This document shows, piece after piece, positions 1 through 8,869 of a stretch of DNA of 41,343 nucleotides. Positions within the stretch are counted from its first letter, which is position 1, and every line of letters begins with the position of its first letter. Source of the stretch: Thermohalobaculum sp039030915 (GTDB taxonomy: Bacteria > Pseudomonadota > Alphaproteobacteria > Rhodobacterales > Rhodobacteraceae); the NCBI GenBank assembly GCA_039030915.1, contig JBCCDG010000022.1, positions 1 through 41,343 on the forward strand, in the 5' to 3' direction. The translations under genes and the position numbers were made by a program. The notes beneath the pieces are model-generated. The model had not been told where the DNA came from, did not search any database, and saw nothing but the letters and a program-made list of their open reading frames with translations.

Positions 1-47
1 CGGAGCGGCCGATCGGCCAGACGGTATCGTTCGAGCGGGCTAGCCAT
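1..47 (-). CDS. tssE: Start of a gene at the tssE position (partial)
   Basis: Only the first 15 codons are in the window (reading MASPLERYRLADRPL), and the gene continues beyond the left edge. The ATG lies at 47-45 and overlaps the end of tagJ by 8 nt, so it belongs to the same minus-strand operon. The assignment to the T6SS baseplate protein TssE (gp25-like, ImpF) rests almost wholly on gene order, because tssE normally follows tagJ/impE in imp-type clusters. The visible residues are too few to confirm the family. Confidence 0.45.
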   Translation of the reverse strand, partial: MASPLERYRLADRPL

Positions 48-852
48 CTGCGCTGTCCGGGTGCTGAAGCTCGATGAGCGTCGCATCCATCAGCCCCTCC
101 ATCACGTCGCCGGCGAGGAAGGCCCGCTGCCCGGTGCCGATCCTCAGCCCGCCCGGGGCCTCGTGCCAGTCCGTCATGCGGCCGAGGCGCTCTTCGGGGC
201 TGGTCGGGCAGGGATAGAGGGCGGGCACGAGCAGGTCGGCGCCGGCACCGTCGGTCAGCGTGACCCGCGCGCGGCGCCAGGCGAGGTCGCGCATCCGGCG
301 GGGCGGCTCGAAGGCGACGCGGGCAACATGGGCGAGGTCGATCCAGACATAGTCGCCACCGCTCGTCACCGCCTCCATAGCGTGGGCGAAACGGTCATCG
401 AGATCGCGCAGATCGTCGACGGTCGCGCCGTTCCAGCGACCGGGCCTCGTGCCGCGCGCCTCCTCCAGCGCTTCGAGCGCTGTGCTGGCAGACGCCCCGT
501 CTTCCGCGTGAAGGGCGAGGCCAAGCCGAAGGGCTGCCTCGTCGCAGGGCGTCGGACCCTTCGGAAAGCTCGGCACCGCACCCTCGGCGAACCACTTCTC
601 TCGCGCGAAGATACCGCGCAGCTGGGTGCGCAGGAGGCCGATACCTACGGCCTCTTCGGGCACGAGATCGGCCGCGAAACCGAGCTGCAGGTCTGCGCGT
701 TCCAGATTGCCGGTCAGGAGTGCGAGGTCGGCCAGCACCATCCGGGCCCGTGCGTCGCCGGGCGCGGCTTTCACGCGGGAGATTGCTGCGGCCTCGGCCT
801 CGTCCAGCGCGTCGCGCGACAGAAGCTCCGGGAAATTGGCGTCGGCGTTCAT
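40..852 (-). CDS. tagJ: T6SS accessory protein TagJ/ImpE
   Basis: A 270-aa cytoplasmic protein of the ImpE/TagJ family. In this family TagJ binds the sheath protein TssB and modulates sheath recycling by ClpV. The N-terminal half (about 5-140) is helical and TPR-like (LLTGNLERADLQL, then FAREKWFAEGAVPSFPKG). The C-terminal half carries the family block around 168-220: a DYVWIDLAHV segment, RRMRDLAWRRARV, then LLVPALYP. The length is usual for the family. The start overlaps the end of the upstream tssC-like gene by 4 nt (ATGA), which implies translational coupling. The stop overlaps the next gene's start by 8 nt. Confidence 0.88.
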   Translation of the reverse strand: MNADANFPELLSRDALDEAEAAAISRVKAAPGDARARMVLADLALLTGNLERADLQLGFAADLVPEEAVGIGLLRTQLRGIFAREKWFAEGAVPSFPKGPTPCDEAALRLGLALHAEDGASASTALEALEEARGTRPGRWNGATVDDLRDLDDRFAHAMEAVTSGGDYVWIDLAHVARVAFEPPRRMRDLAWRRARVTLTDGAGADLLVPALYPCPTSPEERLGRMTDWHEAPGGLRIGTGQRAFLAGDVMEGLMDATLIELQHPDSADG

Positions 853-2246
853 CCGGCTTTCCTTACGGGTTCGGCCGCCTTCGCCACCAGCTGGAAGCTG
901 GTCGACACATGGTCGAGCTGGAAGTGCGGCTGGAGATGGAGGGTGCAGGCGTAGACGCCCGGCCGCCCCGGCAATGGGCGGACGGAGACGCCCGCGCTCC
1001 GGAGCGGGTATCGCGCCCGCAGCTCAAGGTCTGCGTCCTCGTTGCCGAGGCAGTAGTTCGACAACCAGCTGTCGAGTTTGCGCTCCAGCATCGCCTCGTC
1101 GGCGACGCTGCCGATCTCGTCGCGCATGATGACGCGGAGGTAGTGGGCGAAGCGGGAGGCGCAGAGCACGTATTGCAGCATCGCAGCGAGGCGGGCGTTC
1201 TGCTCCGCCGCCGGATTGTCATAGGTCGCGGGCCGGTGGAGCGAGGGGTTCGTGTTGAACACGGGCTTGGCGAAGAGATGCAGGCTCGATAGCGGGACGA
1301 TCCCGGCATCCGCCATTTGCTGTTCCTGCGATGAGGTGAGGCGCACCTCGAGCGGCGGCAATTCTGAATGGCCGTGGCGGTCCGTGCCGAAGTCGTGGGG
1401 GCGGAGGACGTCGACGACGCCGCCGCCGGCCGCGTCCTGCCGTGCGCCGCGGATCTCCGCGAACCAGCCGCTCTCGCGGAAGGCCGTCACGACGACGGCA
1501 GCAAAGGCGAAGGCGCCGTTGCCCCAGAGAGGCGCACCCGCCGGCTCGCCATAGACGAAGCCGTCGGCCCTGCGGCGCTCGCCCTTGGCATGCAGCGCGC
1601 GCATCAGGACGCGCGGCGCCACAAGGCCGATGAACCGCATATCTTCCTGTTCGCGCAGCGCCTCCCAGCGCTGTCGGTCGAACGTCAGTCTTGCCGTGCC
1701 GAGGTCCGATAGACCGGACAGGGCGTCGTGCCGTTCCACGCCGAAGCAATCCGGCGCAGCGGCGAGGATAAGCGGGCAGAAGGCGGCGGCGGAGACGGAG
1801 GCGAGGCGGCGGAGAACCTCCACCTGGTCCCCCCGCTGACCGTCCGTCCGGTGGCTCACGGCATAGTCGCCGATGAGCAAACCGAAGGGCTGGCCGCCCG
1901 CCATCCCGAATTCCTCGTCATGGGTGAGACGAAAGAGCGTGCTGCGGTCGAAATCCGCTGCGCGCTCCATGTCCCGCGAGAGCGTACGCCAATCGACATC
2001 GAGGAGCCGGACCACGACGTCCGACGCGCCTCCGGCGGATTGCAGAAGCGCCGACACGCCCCGCCACCGCGCCTCCATCGCCTGAAAGGCGGGCGCGTGG
2101 ACGATGGCGTCGACCTGAGCGGCCAACGCCTCGTCGATCCGGGCGACGAGCCGGTCGACACGCGCGGCGAAGTGACGGCGCCGCGCGCCGTCCTCCTCCG
2201 TCTCGTCGATCAGCGCCCCCGCATATCCCGGAGCCGCGGCGCTCAA
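849..2246 (-). CDS. Second TssC-like sheath protein (ImpD-like)
   Basis: A 465-aa paralogue of TssC/VipB, the large subunit of the contractile T6SS sheath. Shared landmarks include AFQAMEARWRGVSALL near the N terminus, the FGLLIGDYAVSH region, FAHYLRVIMRDEIGS, LSNYC, and a terminal beta region with RYPLRSAGVSV. It is clearly diverged from the canonical TssC encoded immediately upstream (2248-3726) and lacks about 30 N-terminal residues of it. The start codon follows the upstream stop by 1 nt, and the end overlaps tagJ by 4 nt. The position between tssC and tagJ is that of impD in imp clusters. It could form a variant ring in the sheath or have an accessory role, which the sequence cannot decide. 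Confidence 0.85.
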   Translation of the reverse strand: MSAAAPGYAGALIDETEEDGARRRHFAARVDRLVARIDEALAAQVDAIVHAPAFQAMEARWRGVSALLQSAGGASDVVVRLLDVDWRTLSRDMERAADFDRSTLFRLTHDEEFGMAGGQPFGLLIGDYAVSHRTDGQRGDQVEVLRRLASVSAAAFCPLILAAAPDCFGVERHDALSGLSDLGTARLTFDRQRWEALREQEDMRFIGLVAPRVLMRALHAKGERRRADGFVYGEPAGAPLWGNGAFAFAAVVVTAFRESGWFAEIRGARQDAAGGGVVDVLRPHDFGTDRHGHSELPPLEVRLTSSQEQQMADAGIVPLSSLHLFAKPVFNTNPSLHRPATYDNPAAEQNARLAAMLQYVLCASRFAHYLRVIMRDEIGSVADEAMLERKLDSWLSNYCLGNEDADLELRARYPLRSAGVSVRPLPGRPGVYACTLHLQPHFQLDHVSTSFQLVAKAAEPVRKAG

Positions 2247-2247
2247 C

Positions 2248-3726
2248 TCAGGTCTTCTCCGGGATCCGGGCGACCATGCGGAGCGACGTGGTGAGCTCTT
2301 CCATCTGCAGCCATGGCCGCATCCAGGCGACCGCGTTGTAGCTGCCGGGTTTGCCTGGGATCTCCTCCACCTTCACACGGGCGTCGCGCAGCGGATACTT
2401 CGCCCGCATCTCAGGCCCCGCATCGTCGTTGGAGTTGACGTAGTTGTTGATCCAGCGGTTGAGCCAGGCCTCGCAGTCCTCGGCCTCCATGAAGGAGCCG
2501 ATCTTGTCCCGCCCGATGACCTTGAGGTAATGCGCGAAACGCGAGGTCGCCATGATGTACGGCAGGCGGGCCGAGATCGCGGCATTCGCCGTCGCCTCCG
2601 GCCGGTCGTATTTCGCGGGCTTGTGGGCAGTCTGCGCGCCGAAGAAAACCGCGTAGTCCGTGTTCTTGTAGTGGCAGAGCGGCAGGAAGCCGAGGCTGCC
2701 GAGCTCCGCGTCCCGACGGTCGGTGATGCCGATCTCGGTCGGGCATTTGACGTCCAGATCGCCCTCATCGGTCGAGAACAGATGCATTGGCAGCTCACTG
2801 ACCTTGCCGCCGTTCTCCGCGCCGCGGATCCGCGTGCACCAGCCGGTGTCGATGAAGCTGTCCGTCAGCCGGGTGCCGAGCACGTAGGCCGCGTTCATCC
2901 AGCAGTAGTTCTCATGGGGGATGCGATCACCCTCGAAGGCCGTTGCCTCGTCATAGTCGAAGGCGTCGATCCGCCGGGTCTTGGGACCATAGGGCACGCG
3001 AGCGAGGGCGCGTGGCATGGCGAGGGTGACGAAGCGCGAGTCGTCGCTTTCGCGGAAGGTGCGCCACTTTGCATATTCCGTCGTCTCGAAGATCTTCGCG
3101 AGATCCCGCGGCTTTGAGAGCTCGGTGAAGTCCTCGAAGCCGAAGAGGCGCGGGCTGGCCGCAGTGACGAAGGGCGCGAAGGCGGCAGCGGCGACCGAGC
3201 TGATGTTCTGCAGGAGCTCGATATCCTCGAAGGTGTTGTCGAACTCGAAATCGCCGACGATCGCGCCGATGGGCTCTCCGCCGGGCGTGCCGAACTCGCT
3301 CTCGTAGACCGACTTGAAGAGCCGGGACTGGTCGAACTCAACCGCCTTGGCGAGGTCCTTGGCGATCTCGCGCTTGGATGCGTTGAGAACGCGGACCTTG
3401 AGGTTGGTGGTGCTGGTCGAATTCTTCACGAGGTAGTGGAGACCCCGCCAGCTGCCTTCGAGCTTCGCGAATTCCGGCGACTGCATGACGGCGGCGAGCT
3501 GTTCGGAGATCTTGGCGTCGATCGTCTCGATCGCCTTCGTCAGCGTCACCGTGAGGTTGCGCTCATAGGTTACCGAGCCCTCGAGTGCGGCATCCGTAAG
3601 AGCGCGCAGTAGCTCCTCCGCGCGGTCCGGTTCCGTCTGCCTCGTCGCGCCGATCACCTGGTCGAGCAGGCTCGCATCGCCGGCCGCCTGCTCGACGGCG
3701 GGCTCCATCTGCTGCTGGGTGTTCAT
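2248..3726 (-). CDS. tssC: T6SS contractile sheath large subunit TssC
   Basis: A 492-aa protein of the VipB/TssC family that assembles with TssB into the cytoplasmic contractile sheath around the Hcp tube. Family signatures are PEFAKLEGSWRGLHYLVKN (about 85-103), LKVRVLNASKREIAKDL, the FGTPGGEPIGAIVGDFEF block (about 145-162), FAHYLKVIGRDKIGSFM, INNYVNSND and the C-terminal ARVKVEEIPGKPGSYNAVAWMRPW. Length and motif order are normal, so this is the structural copy. The ATG overlaps the tssB stop by 4 nt (ATGA), as usual for this obligate pair. The second tssC-like gene follows after 1 nt. Confidence 0.95.
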   Translation of the reverse strand: MNTQQQMEPAVEQAAGDASLLDQVIGATRQTEPDRAEELLRALTDAALEGSVTYERNLTVTLTKAIETIDAKISEQLAAVMQSPEFAKLEGSWRGLHYLVKNSTSTTNLKVRVLNASKREIAKDLAKAVEFDQSRLFKSVYESEFGTPGGEPIGAIVGDFEFDNTFEDIELLQNISSVAAAAFAPFVTAASPRLFGFEDFTELSKPRDLAKIFETTEYAKWRTFRESDDSRFVTLAMPRALARVPYGPKTRRIDAFDYDEATAFEGDRIPHENYCWMNAAYVLGTRLTDSFIDTGWCTRIRGAENGGKVSELPMHLFSTDEGDLDVKCPTEIGITDRRDAELGSLGFLPLCHYKNTDYAVFFGAQTAHKPAKYDRPEATANAAISARLPYIMATSRFAHYLKVIGRDKIGSFMEAEDCEAWLNRWINNYVNSNDDAGPEMRAKYPLRDARVKVEEIPGKPGSYNAVAWMRPWLQMEELTTSLRMVARIPEKT

Positions 3727-4244
3727 TCCGCGCCCTCCTTGGCCGGTGCCGACTTCGCTTTCAGCTCATCGACGAGCTCGTGGAGAGCGTCGTTGTCCTG
3801 AAGGACGCGCTCGAGCAGCGTCTCGAGCTTTTCCGACCGGTCCGCCTTGCTGAGGAGATCGCGCAGCTGGTTCCGGCTCTCGAGCAGGGCTTTGAGCGCA
3901 GGCACCTGCTCCACGACGGCTGCCGGCTCGAAGTCGTCGAGGCTCGAGAATTTGAGGTCGACCCGAAGATCCGAGCCGTCATCGCTCAGCGTGTTCGGCA
4001 CGCGCATCTGCAGGCCCGGCGTCATGCGCCGCATGACTTCGTCGAAGTTGTCGATGTCGATCTGGACGAACTTGCGCTCGCCAAACGGCTTCAGCTCATC
4101 CGTCGGGTTTCCTGAGAAATCGCCGAGCACGCCGACGACGAAGGGCAGTTCCTTCTCGACCAGCGCGCCTTCGGTCTCCACCTCGTATTTGATGTGGACG
4201 CGAGGCTTTCGCACTTTCTCGAGCTTGCTGTGAACACTCGCCAT
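3723..4244 (-). CDS. tssB: T6SS contractile sheath small subunit TssB
   Basis: A 173-aa VipA/TssB protein, the partner of TssC in the contractile sheath. It shows the conserved VHIKYEVETEGALVEKELPFVVGV start, a DFSGNP motif, LKPFGERKFVQIDIDNFDEVM, and a helical C terminus with LLSKADRSEKLETLLERVL that in this family carries the ClpV-contacting region. The reading frame is open for 21 codons further upstream. I chose the ATG at 4244-4242 because it starts the family's usual MASVHSKLEKVRKPRVHI segment and has a GAGGAGAG ribosome-binding site 4-8 nt upstream. A 191-nt gap separates it from tssA, so it may have its own promoter. Confidence 0.94.
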   Translation of the reverse strand: MASVHSKLEKVRKPRVHIKYEVETEGALVEKELPFVVGVLGDFSGNPTDELKPFGERKFVQIDIDNFDEVMRRMTPGLQMRVPNTLSDDGSDLRVDLKFSSLDDFEPAAVVEQVPALKALLESRNQLRDLLSKADRSEKLETLLERVLQDNDALHELVDELKAKSAPAKEGAE

Positions 4245-4435
4245 GATCTCTCCTCGGAGTGTTGGAAAGCGCGACGAACCGGCTGTGCCGGCCGCGCACC
4301 ATGCCATTGAATCGAATCTGGAGAACGCAACCCCTCAAAGTTGTATAACGCGATTTCTACACAACCATAGCGCGACAGTTTTGCGACGTGGGCACCTGAG
4401 CGGCGCCCGGGCCGCCTGCGTCGCAGCAGAAGCCT

Positions 4436-5497
4436 TCAGCCTTCGCCCGGAACCACCTCGATCCCCGCCTTGGTCATCACGGCGCGTCGCGCGCTCTCGT
4501 CGGGAACAAGCTCGGCAAGGAGAGACAGGAAGTCCATCCGACCCCGCCGCACGAGCGTTTCCAGCGCGGCGCTGACGGGTGAGTGCGGCTCTGTTCGGCG
4601 GAAGAAGGCGGCGATCTCCAGCATCTGGCGAAACGCGTCTTCCCGCGTGACGATCTCGCGCGAGCAAGGCGCCGGGGTCGCGACGCTGTCGGGTGGTGTC
4701 GACGCATCCGCGGCCTCGGATCTCTCCACAGGACCCACCGCCGCCTCCGTAAGCCCGGCGGCCAGACGGACGGCACGCGCCGCCTCGCCCAGCACCCCCG
4801 CCAGCCTGGCAGTCGGCGGAGCGTCTGTGCCGAACATCTCCGTCAGTGTGGCATCGAGGTCCGACAGCTTGGCGATGCACGCCTCGATTTCGGCGAGGTG
4901 CCGGGTCAATGCCGCTAGGTCCGCCGCACGGATGGCGGCCGCCGTCTCGGCCGCCCTGGCACCGCTCTGCAGCTCCCAGAGGCTGCACTCGCCGTAAGCG
5001 GCACCCGGCAGGAGCGGCAAGAGGCGAACGGGCTGGATCAGCGTGCCCTCACCACCCACGCCGCTGAGCGCGCCGATCGGCGCGAAGCGCTCGGCGGGAT
5101 GGTCCTCCTCGAGCGAATGCAGCGCCTCCCCATGGTCGCGGACGAGCGTCAGCATCAGCTCGAGACATGCTGCCGCACCGCCGAAACCGGCGAGGCGGGT
5201 CTGCGCCTCCGTCAGCCAGACGAGTACCTCGATATCCTTGGCGTGGAGGGCGAGAATCTCCTCGGCAATGAGTCGCACATCGTTCCATTCGGGGCAGAGG
5301 CGCAGTCGCTCACCCGGGTCGTCCGACTGCTGCCGCCGACGTTCCTCGTTCCGGGCCACCGAGCGCGCATCGCGCAACCGACGGTAGAGTGTTGCGCCGT
5401 CGATACTTAGCCTCGGATCCTCACCTACTGGAAGATCCGGTGTGATTGGCTGTCTGAGTGCGTCAGTGATCGTGCTGGGATCAAAGTTGTATGACAT
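4436..5497 (-). CDS. tssA: T6SS assembly protein TssA (ImpA)
   Basis: A 353-aa protein of the short TssA class, which acts at the baseplate to prime and guide tube and sheath polymerisation. The ImpA N-terminal domain is visible at about 10-130: PITPDLPVGEDPRL, then NDVRLIAEEILALHAKDIEVLVWL and the ECSLWELQSG segment. The C terminus carries REDAFRQMLEIAAFFRRTEPHSPVS followed by a GRMDFLSLLAELVPDE block, typical of this class. It is the first gene of the minus-strand T6SS operon and is divergent from tssH across a 170-bp control region. A weak AGGAAA ribosome-binding site lies upstream of the ATG at 5497. Confidence 0.9.
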   Translation of the reverse strand: MSYNFDPSTITDALRQPITPDLPVGEDPRLSIDGATLYRRLRDARSVARNEERRRQQSDDPGERLRLCPEWNDVRLIAEEILALHAKDIEVLVWLTEAQTRLAGFGGAAACLELMLTLVRDHGEALHSLEEDHPAERFAPIGALSGVGGEGTLIQPVRLLPLLPGAAYGECSLWELQSGARAAETAAAIRAADLAALTRHLAEIEACIAKLSDLDATLTEMFGTDAPPTARLAGVLGEAARAVRLAAGLTEAAVGPVERSEAADASTPPDSVATPAPCSREIVTREDAFRQMLEIAAFFRRTEPHSPVSAALETLVRRGRMDFLSLLAELVPDESARRAVMTKAGIEVVPGEG

Positions 5498-5667
5498 TTT
5501 GACGTCGTATTTCCTGTCTCAGCCTGGGACTTTATCGGGTTGACGCGCGGCATGCAATGTCGCATACACCGTTTCGACCGTAAAGCGTTTCCCCAATAGT
5601 CAACAAGCTGTCGTCTATTGGGATTACTGCGTCTCCCCAAGAGCAATTCAACTTCGGATACTGGCCG
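5498..5667. promoter_or_regulatory. Divergent T6SS control region (tssA/tssH)
   Basis: A 170-bp gap between the divergently read tssA and tssH, which must hold the promoters of both T6SS operons unless transcription enters from outside. It is visibly AT-richer than its flanks. It contains a perfect 8-bp inverted repeat, CCCAATAG (5592-5599) and CTATTGGG (5615-5622), with a 15-bp spacer. The geometry suits a dimeric regulator. I see no clear sigma-54 -24/-12 element and no convincing -35/-10 pair. Confidence 0.5.
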
Positions 5668-8277
5668 ATGTCGATCATCGACCTCCATCTTCTTGTGAGA
5701 AGTATCGAATCGAAGCTGGCTTGCTCGCTTGAGCAGGCAGCGGCTTCAGCGGTGCGCAACGCACACGGAATGGTAGAAATCGAGCACTGGGCGCGGGCGT
5801 GGCTGAATGACGCATCCCTGGTCGACGGGCTCGAGAAAGCCGGGGTCGAGACGGCTACGCTCATGGCGGAGGCGGACGCTGCCATCGCCGCGATACCGCG
5901 CGGGACGGGTGGTGCGCCGGCGCTCTCGCAACCGCTGATCGGCCTGGTGCGCGAGGCCTGGATCGCGGCCTCGCTCCGCTTCGGGCATTCCAGGGTCACG
6001 GCGGAGGTGCTGTTCCTCACGCTCGTTACCGACACGGACATGCGCGGTCGACTGCGAGGGTCGATGCCAAGCCTCCTGCGCCTCCGGCCGACGGTTCTGG
6101 AGGAGCTCGCCGGGAAGCGCGCGCCCGAGCCTCCAGCCGCGGCGCAAGGTCCGGTGCCCACGGCCGCGGCATCGACGGGCAAGGACTTTCTTTCCCACTA
6201 TGCCACCGACCTGACCGAGGAGGCGCGGGCCGGCCGTATCGATCCGGTGATCGGCCGCGATGCGGAGCTTCGCCAGGTGGTCGACGTCCTCATCAGGCGC
6301 CGGCAGAACAACCCGATCCTCGTGGGCGAGGCGGGGGTGGGCAAGACGGCCATCGTCGAGGCGTTCGCGCTGGCGGTGGTGGAGGAAGCTCTGCCCAAGG
6401 CGCTTTCCGGCGTGCGGGTCATGGCGCTCGACCTCAGCCTCCTTCAGGCGGGCGCGTCGATGAAGGGGGAGTTCGAGCGGCGCTTGAAGGGCATCGTCGA
6501 TCAGGTGCGCGCGGCGCCCGAGCCCGTCATTCTCTTCATCGACGAAGCACACACGATGATCGGCGCAGGCAATCAGGCCGGTGGAGGCGACGCGGCGAAC
6601 ATCCTCAAGCCGGCCCTCGCGCGTGGAGAGCTTCGGACCATCGCGGCGACCACGTGGCGCGAGTACAAGAAATACATCGAGAAGGATCCGGCGCTCACCC
6701 GGCGCTTCCAGACCGTCAAGGTGCCTGAGCCGGACATCGAGACGGCGGTGCGCATGCTCCGCCACATCGCTCCGAAATTCGCCGCGCATCACGGCGTACG
6801 CATCCGCGACCGGGCGCTCCGCGCGGCGGTCGAGCTGTCGGCCCGCTATGTCGCCGACCGGCAGCTGCCGGACAAGGCGGTGAGCGTGCTGGACACGGCT
6901 TGCGCCTCCATCGCCATCAGCCGGCAGAGCACGCCGGGCGCCCTCGCCGATCTGGGCCATGAAGCGGAGGTCGTGGCCGCGGAGATCGCCGCGCTCGAGG
7001 CTGAACCCGCGACGCCCGAGACGCCGGCCAGGTTGCGCAGCCTGCGTGCCGATCTCGCATCCGCGAGGTCTGAGCGGGGCGCGTTGGAGGCGCGGCTGGT
7101 CGCGGAACGTGAGCTTGCGGCCGTGGCGGACGAGGTGGAGGCGTCGCTGGGTGCCGACGACGATGCCGATGCGCGCCGCCGCCTCGCGATGGCGGAGCGC
7201 AAGCTCGAGCGGCTTCAGGGCGACAGCCCGCTCGTCCATCGCGTCGTGGACGAGGCCAGCGTGGCCGCGGTGATCGGGCGTATGACGGGCATCCCGCAAG
7301 GCCGCCTGAAGCGCGGGCACATGGATGCGGTCGCGAGCCTCGAGGAGCGGCTGAACGCCCGCGTCGTCGGCCAGGCGCCTGCCATCGCGCGCCTGTCGGA
7401 GGCGATGCGCACGGCGACGACGCGCGTTGGCGACCCGCGCAGGCCAGCGGGCGTGTTCCTGATGGTGGGCACGTCGGGGGTCGGCAAGACCGAGACGGCG
7501 CTTGCTCTGGCCGACGCGCTCTACGGCGGGTCGCAAGGCCTCACGATCATCAACATGTCGGAGTTCAAGGAAGAGCATAAGGTCGCGACGCTCATGGGCT
7601 CGCCGCCGGGCTATGTGGGCTATGGCGAGGGCGGTGTGCTTACCGAAGCCGTGCGTCGCCGCCCCTACGGCGCGGTGCTGCTCGATGAGATCGACAAGGC
7701 GCATCCCGGCGTTCAGGACGTCTTCTACCAGCTCTTCGACAAGGGCTCGCTCCGCGATGGCGAGGGCGTGGACGTCGATTTCCGGAACACGACGATCATC
7801 CTGACGGCCAACACCGGCACCGACACGCTGTCGAAGCTGGTGCAGGATCCGGACACGATGCCGGAGGGCAGGGCGCTCGAAGAGGCGCTGATGCCGGAGC
7901 TTCTGGGCACCTTCCGCCCCGCCTTTCTCGGCCGTGTCTCGATCCTTCCCTACCTGCCGCTCACGCGGGAGACGCTTGCGCGGATTCTCAAGCTGCAGCT
8001 TGCGCGCATCGCGGAGCGCATCGCGGAGACCTATGGCGCCAAGCTCGAGGTCGCGCCGGCCGCCGAGGCGGCCCTGCTCGACCGTGCGGAGGCCGGGCAT
8101 ACCGGCGCCCGCGCCATCGAGGCGATGCTGTCGCGCGAGGTGCTGCCTCGGCTTGCTGAATTCTTGCTTCCGGTCCTCGGCGGCGGGCGCATGCCCCGCG
8201 CCGTGACGCTGGACCATGAGGGTGACGGCCGCTTCGTCGTGTCGGCCCCCGGTCCGCGCAGGAAGCGTGCGAATTGA
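5668..8277 (+). CDS. tssH: T6SS ATPase TssH (ClpV)
   Basis: An 869-aa AAA+ disaggregase of the ClpB/ClpV class, which extracts and unfolds TssC from contracted sheaths so that the T6SS can be rebuilt. An N domain (about 1-150) is followed by AAA domain 1 with Walker A GEAGVGKT at 220-227 and Walker B LFIDEAH (Asp292-Glu293). A helical middle region (about 430-520) leads to AAA domain 2 with Walker A GTSGVGKT at 601-608, a GYVGYGEGG pore loop and LLDEIDKAH. A ClpB-type C-terminal domain ends the protein. Its neighbours make ClpV rather than the chaperone ClpB the right call. It leads the plus-strand T6SS/effector operon. Confidence 0.95.
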   Translation: MSIIDLHLLVRSIESKLACSLEQAAASAVRNAHGMVEIEHWARAWLNDASLVDGLEKAGVETATLMAEADAAIAAIPRGTGGAPALSQPLIGLVREAWIAASLRFGHSRVTAEVLFLTLVTDTDMRGRLRGSMPSLLRLRPTVLEELAGKRAPEPPAAAQGPVPTAAASTGKDFLSHYATDLTEEARAGRIDPVIGRDAELRQVVDVLIRRRQNNPILVGEAGVGKTAIVEAFALAVVEEALPKALSGVRVMALDLSLLQAGASMKGEFERRLKGIVDQVRAAPEPVILFIDEAHTMIGAGNQAGGGDAANILKPALARGELRTIAATTWREYKKYIEKDPALTRRFQTVKVPEPDIETAVRMLRHIAPKFAAHHGVRIRDRALRAAVELSARYVADRQLPDKAVSVLDTACASIAISRQSTPGALADLGHEAEVVAAEIAALEAEPATPETPARLRSLRADLASARSERGALEARLVAERELAAVADEVEASLGADDDADARRRLAMAERKLERLQGDSPLVHRVVDEASVAAVIGRMTGIPQGRLKRGHMDAVASLEERLNARVVGQAPAIARLSEAMRTATTRVGDPRRPAGVFLMVGTSGVGKTETALALADALYGGSQGLTIINMSEFKEEHKVATLMGSPPGYVGYGEGGVLTEAVRRRPYGAVLLDEIDKAHPGVQDVFYQLFDKGSLRDGEGVDVDFRNTTIILTANTGTDTLSKLVQDPDTMPEGRALEEALMPELLGTFRPAFLGRVSILPYLPLTRETLARILKLQLARIAERIAETYGAKLEVAPAAEAALLDRAEAGHTGARAIEAMLSREVLPRLAEFLLPVLGGGRMPRAVTLDHEGDGRFVVSAPGPRRKRAN

Positions 8278-8377
8278 GGCGGAGGGTGGAGGTCAGACCA
8301 CAGACTGTCTCGATGGCGGAGCGTCCGGTGTTTCGGCCGGCGGTTCGAGTTTTTTCTTGGGAAGCAGGAGATCAGGA

Positions 8378-8854
8378 ATGCCGATCTACATGGAAATCGA
8401 GGGTATCATGGGCGACGCTACCCACGAGACCCACAAGAACTGGATGGATATCGAGTCGCTTCACTGGAACGTCTCGCGCAACATGAACACGTCGGCCGGC
8501 TCCTCGGCAAACCGCGAGGCCTCCGAGCCGACCGTCAGCGAGGTAGTGCTGACGAAGGTGACCGACTCGTCCTCCACCAAGCTCTTCGCCGAAGCCTGCA
8601 GTGGCCGCACCGGCAAGCTCACGACGATCCACCTGGTCACGACGGGCAACCCGGGCGAGACATATGTCGAGTACAAGCTGACCAACACGCTCGTCGCCAA
8701 CTATTCGGTGGACACCACCGGCGACCGTCCGGTCGAGACGATCCGGCTGAACTTCACCAAGATGGAGGTGAAGTACATCCCGCATGACGAGAACCACTCG
8801 CCGTTGTCGCCGATGATCGCGTCCTACGACCTCGCGACGACGCGCGCGGCCTGA
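8378..8854 (+). CDS. hcp: T6SS tube protein Hcp (TssD)
   Basis: A 158-aa Hcp1-family protein that forms the hexameric inner tube of the T6SS and often carries small effectors in its lumen. It begins MPIYMEIEGIMGD, followed by WMDIESLHWNVSR, SEPTVSEVVLTK and a C-terminal beta strand pair (ETIRLNFTKMEVKY). The frame is open upstream, but the ATG at 8378 is preceded by GCAGGAGATCAGGA and starts exactly where the family starts. A strong GC hairpin follows 16 nt after the stop, which probably sets the hcp transcript apart from downstream genes. Confidence 0.94.
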   Translation: MPIYMEIEGIMGDATHETHKNWMDIESLHWNVSRNMNTSAGSSANREASEPTVSEVVLTKVTDSSSTKLFAEACSGRTGKLTTIHLVTTGNPGETYVEYKLTNTLVANYSVDTTGDRPVETIRLNFTKMEVKYIPHDENHSPLSPMIASYDLATTRAA

Positions 8855-8869
8855 TCCGGCACTGCTTCT

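Noticed and set aside
4335..5492. The 12-mer TCAAAGTTGTAT occurs before tssB (4335-4346) and at the start of tssA (5481-5492)
   Set aside because: A 12-base match within 41 kb is expected by chance, and the second copy is coding sequence (start of tssA). Not enough for a shared operator.
5746..8217. An 823-codon open frame on the strand opposite tssH
   Set aside because: It mirrors the codon pattern of a GC-rich gene. The translation is His/Arg/Asp-rich with no family signal, while the opposite strand encodes intact ClpV.
5668..8277. Chaperone ClpB as the identity of the AAA+ gene
   Set aside because: It is flanked by tssA and hcp and lies in a T6SS operon, so the ClpV/TssH subgroup is far more likely.
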